Positions 1 to 5,980 of a DNA stretch of 6,040 nt are shown here, piece by piece. Origin of the DNA: Acidobacteriota bacterium. GTDB lineage: Bacteria > Acidobacteriota > Blastocatellia > Pyrinomonadales > Pyrinomonadaceae. The notes below the pieces were generated by a model. The model was given only the letters and a program-made list of their open reading frames with translations, searched no databases and was not told the DNA's origin. The position numbers were made by a program, and so were the translations under genes. The stretch lies in the NCBI GenBank assembly GCA_020199975.1, contig JAIVJP010000023.1, positions 10,159 to 16,198 of the forward strand. Direction: 5' to 3'. Positions within the stretch are counted from its first letter, which is position 1; the number at the start of each line of letters is the position of its first letter.

Positions 1-757
1 GCTGGGAAAGGGCCAGCGCGGCTTGATCGTTTCACCGCCGCGCACGGGCAAAACCATGCTGCTACAAGCCATCGCTAATTCGGTCACGCAGAATCATGCC
101 GAAGTGACTCTGATTGTGCTCCTGATTGACGAGCGCCCGGAAGAAGTTACGGACATGCAGCGTTCTGTACAGGGTGAAGTGATTTCGTCCACTTTCGACG
201 AGCCACCGACCCGCCACGTGCAAGTTGCGGACATGGTGATCGAGAAGGCCAAGCGTTTGGTGGAGCACAAGCGCGACGTCGTAATCCTGCTTGATTCGAT
301 CACCCGTCTGGCGCGTGCACACAACGCGGTGGTTCCGCCGAGCGGCAAGATCCTGTCCGGCGGTATCGATTCAAACGCGCTGCAGCGACCTAAACGATTC
401 TTTGGCGCAGCTCGCAACATTGAGGAAGGCGGGTCACTGACCATTATCGCCACGGCCCTGATAGACACCGGCTCGCGCATGGACGACGTCATTTTTGAAG
501 AGTTCAAGGGCACAGGTAACTCTGAAATCCACCTGGACCGGCGACTCAGCGACAAGCGACTGTTTCCCGCCATCGATCTGCAGCGCTCAGGAACACGAAA
601 GGAAGAGTTGTTGTTAAGTAAAGAGGATCTAGCCAGAATCTGGGTGATGCGCCGCGTTCTTAATCCCCTGTCCCCTGTCGAACAAATGGAAGTAGTGCTC
701 GAGCGGCTCGAGAAGACGAAGTCAAATGCCGACTTCCTGGCCTCGATGCAAAGCTAG
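1..757 (+). CDS. rho: Transcription termination factor Rho, C-terminal part (5' end outside window)
   Basis: Rho is a hexameric RNA-dependent ATPase/helicase that ends transcription in the cytoplasm. About 251 residues are visible; the reading frame is open from base 2, so the N-terminal OB-fold RNA-binding domain (the family is usually about 415 aa or longer) lies upstream of the window. The fragment opens with GKGQRG and the Walker A loop PPRTGKT (bases 35-55). Next come the catalytic-glutamate segment LIDERPEE, Walker B VVILLDSITRLARAHN, the Q-loop region SGGIDSNALQRPKRFFGAAR, the R-loop EFKGTGNSEIHL and the arginine-finger motif SGTRKEELL. All expected catalytic residues are present, so the gene looks functional. 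The TTG at 23 falls inside Walker A and is not a start. The protein ends at TAG 755-757, and a heptad-repeat spacer starts 3 bases later. Identity is essentially certain. Confidence 0.97.
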   Translation, partial: LGKGQRGLIVSPPRTGKTMLLQAIANSVTQNHAEVTLIVLLIDERPEEVTDMQRSVQGEVISSTFDEPPTRHVQVADMVIEKAKRLVEHKRDVVILLDSITRLARAHNAVVPPSGKILSGGIDSNALQRPKRFFGAARNIEEGGSLTIIATALIDTGSRMDDVIFEEFKGTGNSEIHLDRRLSDKRLFPAIDLQRSGTRKEELLLSKEDLARIWVMRRVLNPLSPVEQMEVVLERLEKTKSNADFLASMQS

Positions 758-760
758 TAA

Positions 761-903
<143 letters not shown>

Positions 904-941
904 ACCCATTATTCATCTGTTCATATTCCATCCCTGTCTTA

Positions 942-2375
942 ATGCGCGTAGCGTTGCTCTCCTCTGAAGTTGTGCCCTTCGCAAAAACCGGGGGACTCGC
1001 CGATGTCGCAGGGGGGCTTCCCAAAGCCCTGCGGGAACACGATAGGGACGCAGTCGTGATCCTTCCTCATTACGAGCAGATCGATCGCGGCTTCCTAACT
1101 GACAAGGTTATTGAGAACGTTCCAGTGGAGTGGCGGGGCGGGGTTCGGCCCACGCGAGTCTGGCAAAGCGATGCGGCCGGGGCTCCGGGCTACTTGATCG
1201 AAGCGCCCGAGTATTTTTCACGGCCTTCCATCTACGGCTATGGCGACGATCACGAGCGGTTCGCCTTCTTCTCGCGCGCGACCCTCGCGCTTTGTAAACA
1301 TCTCGACTGGCAGCCCGACATCATTCACGGCAACGACTGGCCCTGCGGTTTTGCCGTCATCGAACTGCGCGCTCGCCGTCGTTACGACTCTTTTTACCAG
1401 CCAACACGCACCCTCTTCTCAGTTCACAATATCGCCTATCAAGGCGCCTTCAATCCGCAGGACCTCTGGTGGCTGGGTTTTGGCGACCCGCCGGAACGCG
1501 ACGATTTCATGTTCAAGGGAGCCGCGTCAGCCTTGAAGGCGGGCTTAGTCGCCGCCGACGCCCTTTCGACGGTGAGCCGCCGTTATGCCGAGGAAGTGCA
1601 GACAGCCGAGCAGGGATATGGTCTCGACTGGCTGTTGCGAGCTCGTCGCGACCGCTTTGTCGGCGTCACCAACGGTGTCGATTACGATGTTTGGAATCCT
1701 AAGACAGATCCGCATATTGCGGCGAACTTTTCCGCCGAAGATCTCGCCGGCAAACGTGAATGCAAACTCGACCTCCTGCGTCGCTTCGGCCTGCCGCAGG
1801 AGCCAGAAAGGCCGATTATTGCCATCATCTCCCGGCTGGTTGCCCAGAAGGGTTACGACTTGATCCGACAAGCAGCCGGTGCAATTCTTGATACGGGCTC
1901 ATTCTTTATTGCTCTGGGGGCCGGGGCTAAAGAATATGAGGATTTCCTGCAGCGCTGGCACGACAGCGCGCCACAGCGAGTGGGTATCTACAAGGGCTAC
2001 GCCGGCGAGCCGCTGGCACATCAGATCGAAGCCGGCGCAGACATGTTTCTGATGCCCTCACTCTATGAGCCATGCGGGCTCAACCAGATGTACAGCCTGA
2101 GCTACGGCACAGTGCCTATTGTTCGTGCTACGGGCGGACTTGACGACACGGTAGAAAACTTCGATCCGGAGCGTGGCGCGGGCAACGGGTTCAAGTTTTA
2201 CTCGTACACCACCTCCGCTCTGCTTGAAAAAATACGCGAAGCACTTTATTTTTATGGTAAGCCTGAAGCATGGAGGCAGATGCAGCGAAATGGCATGACC
2301 ATGGATAATTCATGGTCCGCCGCAGCCAAGAAGTATTTAGAGATTTACGAAGCAATCTTGAAGTCCCCGACATGA
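942..2375 (+). CDS. glgA: Glycogen synthase (ADP-glucose type, GT5 family)
   Basis: The enzyme transfers glucose from a nucleotide sugar, usually ADP-glucose, to the non-reducing end of a growing alpha-1,4-glucan, the chain-building step of bacterial glycogen synthesis in the cytoplasm. The protein has 477 residues, the same length as E. coli GlgA. The N-terminal GT-B half starts MRVALLSSEVVPFAKTGGL, with the sugar-nucleotide-binding lysine at K15, followed by HGNDW (129-133) and SVHNIAYQG (160-168). The C-terminal half has NGVDYDVWNP (244-253), SRLVAQKG (297-304, R298 and K303), MPSLYEPCGL with the conserved E376, and TGGLDDTV (397-404). The ATG at 942 puts K15 in its canonical place, so the start is well supported even though no Shine-Dalgarno is visible before it. 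No other glg gene is in the window. ADP- rather than UDP-glucose use follows from the family. Confidence 0.97.
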   Translation: MRVALLSSEVVPFAKTGGLADVAGGLPKALREHDRDAVVILPHYEQIDRGFLTDKVIENVPVEWRGGVRPTRVWQSDAAGAPGYLIEAPEYFSRPSIYGYGDDHERFAFFSRATLALCKHLDWQPDIIHGNDWPCGFAVIELRARRRYDSFYQPTRTLFSVHNIAYQGAFNPQDLWWLGFGDPPERDDFMFKGAASALKAGLVAADALSTVSRRYAEEVQTAEQGYGLDWLLRARRDRFVGVTNGVDYDVWNPKTDPHIAANFSAEDLAGKRECKLDLLRRFGLPQEPERPIIAIISRLVAQKGYDLIRQAAGAILDTGSFFIALGAGAKEYEDFLQRWHDSAPQRVGIYKGYAGEPLAHQIEAGADMFLMPSLYEPCGLNQMYSLSYGTVPIVRATGGLDDTVENFDPERGAGNGFKFYSYTTSALLEKIREALYFYGKPEAWRQMQRNGMTMDNSWSAAAKKYLEIYEAILKSPT

Positions 2376-2419
2376 TTGGTAGGTACTGATGCAGTTTGAC
2401 ATGCTAGAGGAGATGCCAC

Positions 2420-2551
2420 TCAATTACAGAACCGAGGACCAGTAGCGACCGGGTCCAGTTGCGCGACCGTCAACTGACTATAGAATCTGGTTTTCTTTAC
2501 GACTTGAATGTTTATCGCACAAACCCGGCCGCTCCTCGATTCTGTAATTGA
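2420..2551. repeat. Widely spaced 19-bp inverted repeat, glgA-trxA spacer
   Basis: Bases 2420-2438 are complementary to 2533-2551, with a single C/A mismatch (2432 against 2539). The arms enclose 94 bases. Inside, CCGGGT (2449-2454) can pair with ACCCGG (2523-2528), and CAGTTG/CAACTG (2456-2461, 2469-2474) forms a 6-bp hairpin with a 7-base loop, so the whole 132 bases could fold as a nested structure. It could be a structured 5' leader of trxA, a terminator region of glgA or a MITE remnant; I see no flanking target-site duplication. The remainder of the 298-base spacer holds no convincing gene. A TTGACA at 2396-2401 lacks a good -10 partner. Confidence 0.6.
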
Positions 2552-2661
2552 CCGGTATTTCCCAACGCGTGCAAACTGCAACCAGTACGGATTGGCAACC
2601 AGGCTTGGCGGCCGGGCGGGTTTGCTTGATTCGGCCTGATAGTAGAAACAGTGCGAACGAC

Positions 2662-2667
2662 AAGGAG
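2662..2667 (+). promoter_or_regulatory. Ribosome binding site of trxA
   Basis: AAGGAG lies 6 bases before the ATG at 2674. It decides the trxA start against an in-frame upstream extension that would begin at 2548. It is the only strong Shine-Dalgarno sequence in front of any gene in this window. Confidence 0.85.
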
Positions 2668-2673
2668 ATTTTA

Positions 2674-3015
2674 ATGAACCAGCATGTAACCGAAGTTAGT
2701 GACAGCAGTTTTGAAAAAGACGTTCTACAATCAGACAAGCCTGTCTTGGTAGATTTCTGGGCCGCCTGGTGTGCGCCTTGCAGAATGCTGGCTCCCACGG
2801 TTGACGCCGTGGCGGAGAAATATGCGAGCACCGCGGTGGTAGTTAAACTTAACGTCGACGACAACCCATCCATATCCCAACGCTATGGAATTAAAGGTAT
2901 CCCGACACTAATTCTTTTCAAGGGTGGCAAGGAAGAGGAACGCGTGGTAGGCGCGACTTCCAAAGAGGCCATTTCCCGCATGATTGACAAACACGTCAGC
3001 GCAGCCACGGCGTGA
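2674..3015 (+). CDS. trxA: Thioredoxin
   Basis: Thioredoxin is a small cytoplasmic dithiol-disulfide oxidoreductase that reduces protein disulfides and is itself recharged by thioredoxin reductase. The protein has 113 residues, close to the usual 105-110, with no signal peptide or membrane segment. The fold's landmarks are present: VLVDFWAAWCAPC with the buried Asp27, active-site cysteines C33 and C36, KLNVDDNP after the third strand, and GIKGIPTLILFKGG with the cis-proline P77. The active site reads WCAPC rather than the commoner WCGPC; the variant is known in thioredoxins and should tune redox potential modestly. The start is set by the AAGGAG site just upstream. The gene sits alone between glgA and a CxxCxxCC protein gene, with no thioredoxin reductase nearby. 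The trxA symbol is assigned by fold and motif; other thioredoxin paralogues cannot be excluded. Confidence 0.95.
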   Translation: MNQHVTEVSDSSFEKDVLQSDKPVLVDFWAAWCAPCRMLAPTVDAVAEKYASTAVVVKLNVDDNPSISQRYGIKGIPTLILFKGGKEEERVVGATSKEAISRMIDKHVSAATA

Positions 3016-3027
3016 TTCTTCAGGTTG

Positions 3028-3064
3028 CGGCGCGGAGTTATCGCTAGCGGATTGCTCCGCGCCG
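3028..3064 (+). terminator. GC-rich hairpin, possible terminator after trxA
   Basis: CGGCGCGGAG (3028-3037) pairs perfectly with CTCCGCGCCG (3055-3064) around a 17-base loop, 13 bases after the trxA stop. Only a short TTTT (3072-3075) follows, several bases away, so a classical intrinsic terminator is uncertain. It could instead be a processing or Rho-related structure. Nothing else was recognised in the 141-base spacer, and no ribosome binding site precedes the next gene. Confidence 0.35.
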
Positions 3065-3156
3065 TTCCGCGTTTTCAGCCTGAGGCGTTTTACCGCTAGT
3101 CCTACGATAGGTTTTTCAACCACACTGTCGCCTGTTCACCTGAGCACAACTGCCGA

Positions 3157-3561
3157 ATGAAATCACTCCGTGCTGCTGCCATGGCAAGACAGCGCTCTTT
3201 CGAAGAGCGACTAGCGGAAAGGTTACGTTCACGCCAGGTCGAAGATGCAAAGCTGCGCGCCCGACAAGCTCAGGGAAAAATTCGACGTTTAATAAATACT
3301 AACTTCCGCAAGCGGGAGGTGATTGCCGCTCTGGCGCTGCGTCGCGGCGACTGTAATCGATGCGGCGCTTGTTGCGAGCTGCTTTTCAAGTGTCCTTTCC
3401 TGAAAAAGAATTCAGACGGCTCAACTATCTGCGGGATTTACGAGAACCGACCAAACTCCTGCCGCCTGTTTCCCATTGAAAGACGGGACATCGATGAGGT
3501 GCGTGGAACCTGCAGTTACTATTTCATTGAGAAACCGGTCCGGCTGGGGAGAGCTAGCTGA
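3157..3561 (+). CDS. YkgJ-like CxxCxxCC cysteine-cluster protein
   Basis: This 134-aa protein carries the signature of the YkgJ family (putative zinc- or iron-chelating domain), whose biochemical role is poorly defined. Residues 1-62 form a basic, Arg/Lys/Glu/Gln-rich segment likely to be one or two long helices, possibly a coiled coil. The cysteine domain follows: CNRCGACC (C66, C69, C72, C73), then C79 in KCPFL, C92 in TICGIY, C102 in PNSCRLFPI and C119 in GTCSYYF. These eight cysteines are in the usual family order and could bind a metal or an Fe-S cluster. There is no signal peptide, so it is probably cytoplasmic. The start is uncertain: neither ATG 3157 nor ATG 3181 (residue 9) has a Shine-Dalgarno. 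It lies 141 bases after trxA, so a shared transcript is possible but not shown. The family call is firm; the metal and function are inference. Confidence 0.88.
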   Translation: MKSLRAAAMARQRSFEERLAERLRSRQVEDAKLRARQAQGKIRRLINTNFRKREVIAALALRRGDCNRCGACCELLFKCPFLKKNSDGSTICGIYENRPNSCRLFPIERRDIDEVRGTCSYYFIEKPVRLGRAS

Positions 3562-3719
3562 AAGTCTTGGTCTTTGGCCTTTAGTTTGTACTTTGTGCTT
3601 TGTATTTTGTTCTTTGTTCTTTGCGTCTAGCACCTGAACCTGCGATTCAAAATCTCAATCAGAGTTCAAAGTACAAAGCTCAAAGTCCCAAAGACCTAAA
3701 GCCCAAGAACAAAAGATCA
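3562..3719. repeat. TTTGTNN/CAAAGNN heptad repeats in inverted arms filling the ykgJ-purA spacer
   Basis: The left arm runs from the base after the ykgJ-like stop to about 3626. It includes six uninterrupted heptads beginning TTTG at 3585, 3592, 3599, 3606, 3613 and 3620, preceded by related CTTTGGC and CTTTAGT units. The right arm, about 3665-3719, has CAAAG units at 3667, 3674, 3681 and 3689, then decaying copies at 3697 and 3704 right up to the purA ATG. The right arm is roughly the reverse complement of the left; the loop between them (about 3627-3664) is unique sequence. The arms could fold into a long imperfect hairpin next to the purA start codon. No Shine-Dalgarno or convincing promoter is visible. 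Function unknown. Confidence 0.85.
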
Positions 3720-5039
3720 ATGTCGAAGATTGTTGTTGTAATAGGCGCCCAGTGGGGTGACGAGGGCAAAGGCAAGATCGTCGATCTGCTCGCCGCGCGT
3801 TTTGATATCGTGGTCCGTTATCAAGGCGGACACAACGCCGGCCATTCCGTGCAGGTCGGAGATCGTTCGTTCGTGCTGCATTTGCTTCCTTCGGGGATCG
3901 TTCATCAAGGCAAAATCTGCGTGCTTGGCAATGGCATGGTGATCGATCCGAAAGCTTTTTTTGAGGAGGCCGATAGATTAACGGTCCAGGGCATTGAGGT
4001 CTCACCTGAGCGGGTCAAGATCAGCTCACGTGCGCACCTGATATTCCCATACCACCGGGCTTTGGACCACACGAGCGAGGAGCGGCTCGGCAATGAGAAA
4101 GTTGGCACTACCCTGCGAGGCATTGGCCCTGCTTATGAGGACAAGGCCGGTCGACGCGGAATACGCACGGCCGACGCCCTGGTCCCTGACGTTTTGCGCT
4201 CGCGCATCGAGCGAAATCTTGAAGATGCGAACCGGATCATCCAGGCCTACGGCGGTGAGAAACTTGATGTCGATGAAATCTTCACGGAGATGTTGCGACT
4301 CACGGAACGACTCGGCAACTTCATCGGTGACACGACACACTACCTTAATGTGGCAGCCGCCGCAGGGCACTCGATCCTTCTCGAAGGGGCGCAGGCTACT
4401 CTGCTGGATGTAGATCACGGGACTTACCCTTTCGTTACTTCCTCAAGCACAACGGTGGGGGGCGCGATTTGTGGTACCGGTCTTGCGCCGCATCGGCTCA
4501 CGGGCGTGCTGGGGATTGTGCGCACTTATACAACGCGCGTAGGTGAGGGCCCATTCCCAACGGAGATGCTTGAGGGCGAGGCTGAACTGGGCCAGCTCAT
4601 TCGCGAGCGTGGTCGCGAATATGGCGCCTCCACGGGTCGACCGCGTCGCTGTGGCTGGTTTGACGCATTCGCCACCCGTTACGCGGCTGAGATCAATGGC
4701 TTCACGTCTGTCGCGCTCACCAAGCTCGACGTGCTCGACGCCCTAGACGAGATAAAAGTCTGCACCGGGTACAAACTGGACGGCTGCGTCTGCGACTCTT
4801 TCCCTGCTGTCTCGCAAGACCTGGGCCGCATCGAGCCAATCTATGCAACCTTGCCAGGCTGGAAGACTTCCACGGTCGGTACCTCAGAGATGAGTTCCCT
4901 TCCCGTAAACGCGCGCCGCTATGTCGAGTATCTCTCCGAGCAAATTGGTGTGGAGATTGGATTAGTGTCTACCGGCCCGGAACGCTCGCAAACCATCATC
5001 GTTCAGAACTCCGCCCTCGGCCGCTGGCTTAACGATTAG
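3720..5039 (+). CDS. purA: Adenylosuccinate synthetase
   Basis: The enzyme joins IMP and aspartate using GTP to make adenylosuccinate, the first committed step from IMP to AMP, in the cytoplasm as a dimer. The protein has 439 residues, within the normal family range. It starts MSKIVVVIGAQWGDEGKGK with the P-loop-like GDEGKGK and catalytic D14. It continues with YQGGHNAGH (H42, the catalytic histidine), EKVGTTLRGIGPAYEDK, LLEGAQATLLDVDHGTYPF (221-238), TRVGEGPFPTE (272-282), TGRPRRCGWFD (305-315), the guanine-recognition motif TKLD (334-337), and NARRYVEYL near the C-terminus. The ATG at 3720 matches the family N-terminus. The frame is open upstream to 3600, but that stretch is heptad repeat and not homologous. 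No purB or other purine gene is adjacent. The start is not preceded by a recognisable ribosome binding site. The stop is followed immediately by another heptad array. Confidence 0.97.
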   Translation: MSKIVVVIGAQWGDEGKGKIVDLLAARFDIVVRYQGGHNAGHSVQVGDRSFVLHLLPSGIVHQGKICVLGNGMVIDPKAFFEEADRLTVQGIEVSPERVKISSRAHLIFPYHRALDHTSEERLGNEKVGTTLRGIGPAYEDKAGRRGIRTADALVPDVLRSRIERNLEDANRIIQAYGGEKLDVDEIFTEMLRLTERLGNFIGDTTHYLNVAAAAGHSILLEGAQATLLDVDHGTYPFVTSSSTTVGGAICGTGLAPHRLTGVLGIVRTYTTRVGEGPFPTEMLEGEAELGQLIRERGREYGASTGRPRRCGWFDAFATRYAAEINGFTSVALTKLDVLDALDEIKVCTGYKLDGCVCDSFPAVSQDLGRIEPIYATLPGWKTSTVGTSEMSSLPVNARRYVEYLSEQIGVEIGLVSTGPERSQTIIVQNSALGRWLND

Positions 5040-5174
5040 TCTGGAGTCTCGAGTCTAGAGTTTAGAGTGTTTAGAGTCTCCAGTCTGGAGTCTGCAGTCC
5101 GCTTGGCAACCTGGATATTTGCAACTTGAAAGTTTGGACTGGAGACTCTAGACTCAAGACTCCAGACTGTTTTT
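5040..5174 (+). repeat. TCTNNAG heptad repeats in inverted arms with T5 tail, possible purA terminator
   Basis: The left arm starts on the base after the purA stop: eight TCTNNAG-type units between 5040 and 5097, with a 2-base slip after the fourth. The right arm is 5136-5169 in inverse orientation. Bases 5040-5060 pair with 5146-5166 as 21 bp with one mismatch (5050 against 5156), and the variable NN positions of the three units match in order between arms. The T5 run at 5170-5174 follows after three bases, which resembles an intrinsic terminator with an unusually distant (85-base) loop. The intervening 5098-5135 is unique. Structure is read directly; terminator function is inference. Confidence 0.75.
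5126..5154 (+). promoter_or_regulatory. Possible sigma70-type promoter for tRNA-Lys
   Basis: TTGAAA (5126-5131, 5 of 6 matches to TTGACA) is separated by exactly 17 bases from TAGACT (5149-5154, 4 of 6 matches to TATAAT). Transcription would start near 5161, about 16 bases before the mature tRNA 5' end. The -10 element lies inside the right arm of the heptad repeat. It is the best candidate found upstream of the tRNA, but the -10 is weak. Confidence 0.35.
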
Positions 5175-5176
5175 GT

Positions 5177-5252
<76 letters not shown>

Positions 5253-5297
5253 CATCTCCACCACTCGCGGTTGGCGCTGGAGCAAGCCGTTCTTCTT

Positions 5298-5341
5298 TTG
5301 TGACAATCTTGTGACGCCGCTGCTGTCGATACTCTCACAAG
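5298..5341 (+). promoter_or_regulatory. Candidate operator: TTGTGAC half-sites upstream of the small two-gene unit
   Basis: TTGTGAC occurs twice in direct orientation (5298-5304 and 5309-5315, 11 bases apart, about one helical turn). An inverted half-site follows: CTTGTGA (5308-5314) mirrors TCACAAG (5335-5341) across 20 bases. The last half-site ends about 20 bases before the extended -10 promoter element, where a -35 contact or regulator would sit. The spacing does not match a CRP site (6 bases between half-sites). Binding by a regulator, perhaps one encoded in the unit itself, is inference. Confidence 0.3.
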
Positions 5342-5361
5342 GTAGTGATGCGGCGCGCGCG

Positions 5362-5370
5362 TGGTATAAT
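5362..5370 (+). promoter_or_regulatory. Extended -10 promoter giving a predicted leaderless transcript
   Basis: TGGTATAAT at 5362-5370 is a perfect TGnTATAAT extended -10 element. With the usual 6-base gap the +1 base is 5377, which is the A of the ATG of the following gene. No good TTGACA is found at 16-18 bases upstream, as is common for extended -10 promoters. Confidence 0.65.
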
Positions 5371-5376
5371 TCGCAC

Positions 5377-5592
5377 ATGTTTGAGGTCTCGCCGAGTAAG
5401 GAAATAACGGGTCGAGTTGTCCGCAACGCTCAGCCGGAGCCTCGCGAGGATGAGTGGAGAGATTCTTCACCCGAGGAGCGAATAGAAGCAGTGTGGATTT
5501 TGACCAGGCTCTGCTTTGCCTGGGACCAACATTTTGCCGGTGAACCTCGACTTCAAAGAACTGTTACTCATACTCAACGCTCACGCCGTTGA
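5377..5592 (+). CDS. Small protein (71 aa) paired with nucleotidyltransferase, possible antitoxin/partner
   Basis: I do not recognise a named family. The 71-aa product is soluble and charged, with no signal peptide or membrane segment. Residues 1-22 are variable in character. The core from about 24 to 63 is EDEWRDSSPEERIEAVWILT, probably a helix after an SPEER cap, followed by an aromatic/Cys stretch and GEPRLQRTV near the end, with a basic tail QRSRR. Small proteins with a similar W-x-SPEER...RLQR pattern are, as far as I recall, encoded just upstream of orphan nucleotidyltransferase genes in several phyla. Reasons to believe it is a gene: a consensus extended -10 places the transcript start on its ATG, and it overlaps the next gene in another frame, as linked pairs often do. 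It is too short for a HEPN domain. The frame is open further upstream to 5218 through the tRNA, which is not coding. An antitoxin role is inference. Confidence 0.72.
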   Translation: MFEVSPSKEITGRVVRNAQPEPREDEWRDSSPEERIEAVWILTRLCFAWDQHFAGEPRLQRTVTHTQRSRR

Positions 5593-5980
5593 TTATTTGA
5601 TCGTCGGCGCGCACGCCATGGCTGCGTATGGCTACGTGCGCGCGACAAAAGATCTAGACGTGTGGGTTCGGCCGGATCCACAGAATGCGGAGAAAGTACT
5701 GACTTCCCTGTCGGCGTTCGGCGCGCCGCTGGGCGATCTAACTCTGGAAGATTTGACCCGAGCGGGCACGGTCTTTCAGATTGGTATGCCGCCCTTACGC
5801 ATCGATCTGATTACGGCGATAGATGGCGTCAATTTTGCAGAAGCCTGGCCAGATCGCTTTAGTACCGGCTTTGGTGGTGTGCCTGTATTTGTGATTTCTC
5901 GTCATCACCTGATCACAAATAAAAAGGCAGCGGCGCGGCTGCAAGACCTCGCTGACGTAGAGCGGCTGGAATCCACATAA
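5516..5980 (+). CDS. Small orphan nucleotidyltransferase (Pol-beta fold, AbiEii/DUF6036-like)
   Basis: Up to 154 residues; the range given uses the upstream TTG. The GTG at 5540 (146 aa) is an equally possible start, and neither has a good Shine-Dalgarno. The protein begins with a helix DFKELLLILNAHAVDYLIVG, then the nucleotidyltransferase signature GAHAMAAYGYVRATKDLDVW (31-50), giving the active-site pair D46 and D48, and a third acidic residue D97 in LRIDLIT. The C-terminal KKAAARLQDLADVERLE resembles the end of many orphan nucleotidyltransferases. This fold transfers NMP to a protein, tRNA or small molecule; AbiEii/MenT relatives are toxins of type IV-like systems. All three acidic residues are kept, so it is probably active. 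It overlaps the 71-aa partner gene by 53-77 bases, suggesting translational coupling. The substrate is unknown; an antibiotic-resistance or regulatory role is the alternative. Confidence 0.85.
   Translation: MPGTNILPVNLDFKELLLILNAHAVDYLIVGAHAMAAYGYVRATKDLDVWVRPDPQNAEKVLTSLSAFGAPLGDLTLEDLTRAGTVFQIGMPPLRIDLITAIDGVNFAEAWPDRFSTGFGGVPVFVISRHHLITNKKAAARLQDLADVERLEST

Noticed and set aside
94..573. 159-aa minus-strand open frame opposite rho
   Set aside because: It is an antisense shadow of a highly conserved coding region.
2396..2424. TTGACA as -35 of a promoter after glgA
   Set aside because: At 16-19 bases downstream no hexamer resembles TATAAT well enough.
2548..2673. 42-residue N-terminal extension of thioredoxin
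   Set aside because: It has no resemblance to thioredoxin, and a strong AAGGAG site fixes the ATG at 2674.
2478..2873. 131-aa open frame on the minus strand
   Set aside because: Half of it is antisense to trxA, and its product is low in recognisable features with no promoter or ribosome binding site seen.
3600..3719. 40-residue N-terminal extension of PurA
   Set aside because: It consists of heptad-repeat sequence, and the family N-terminus MSKIVVVIGAQWGDEGKGK begins at 3720.
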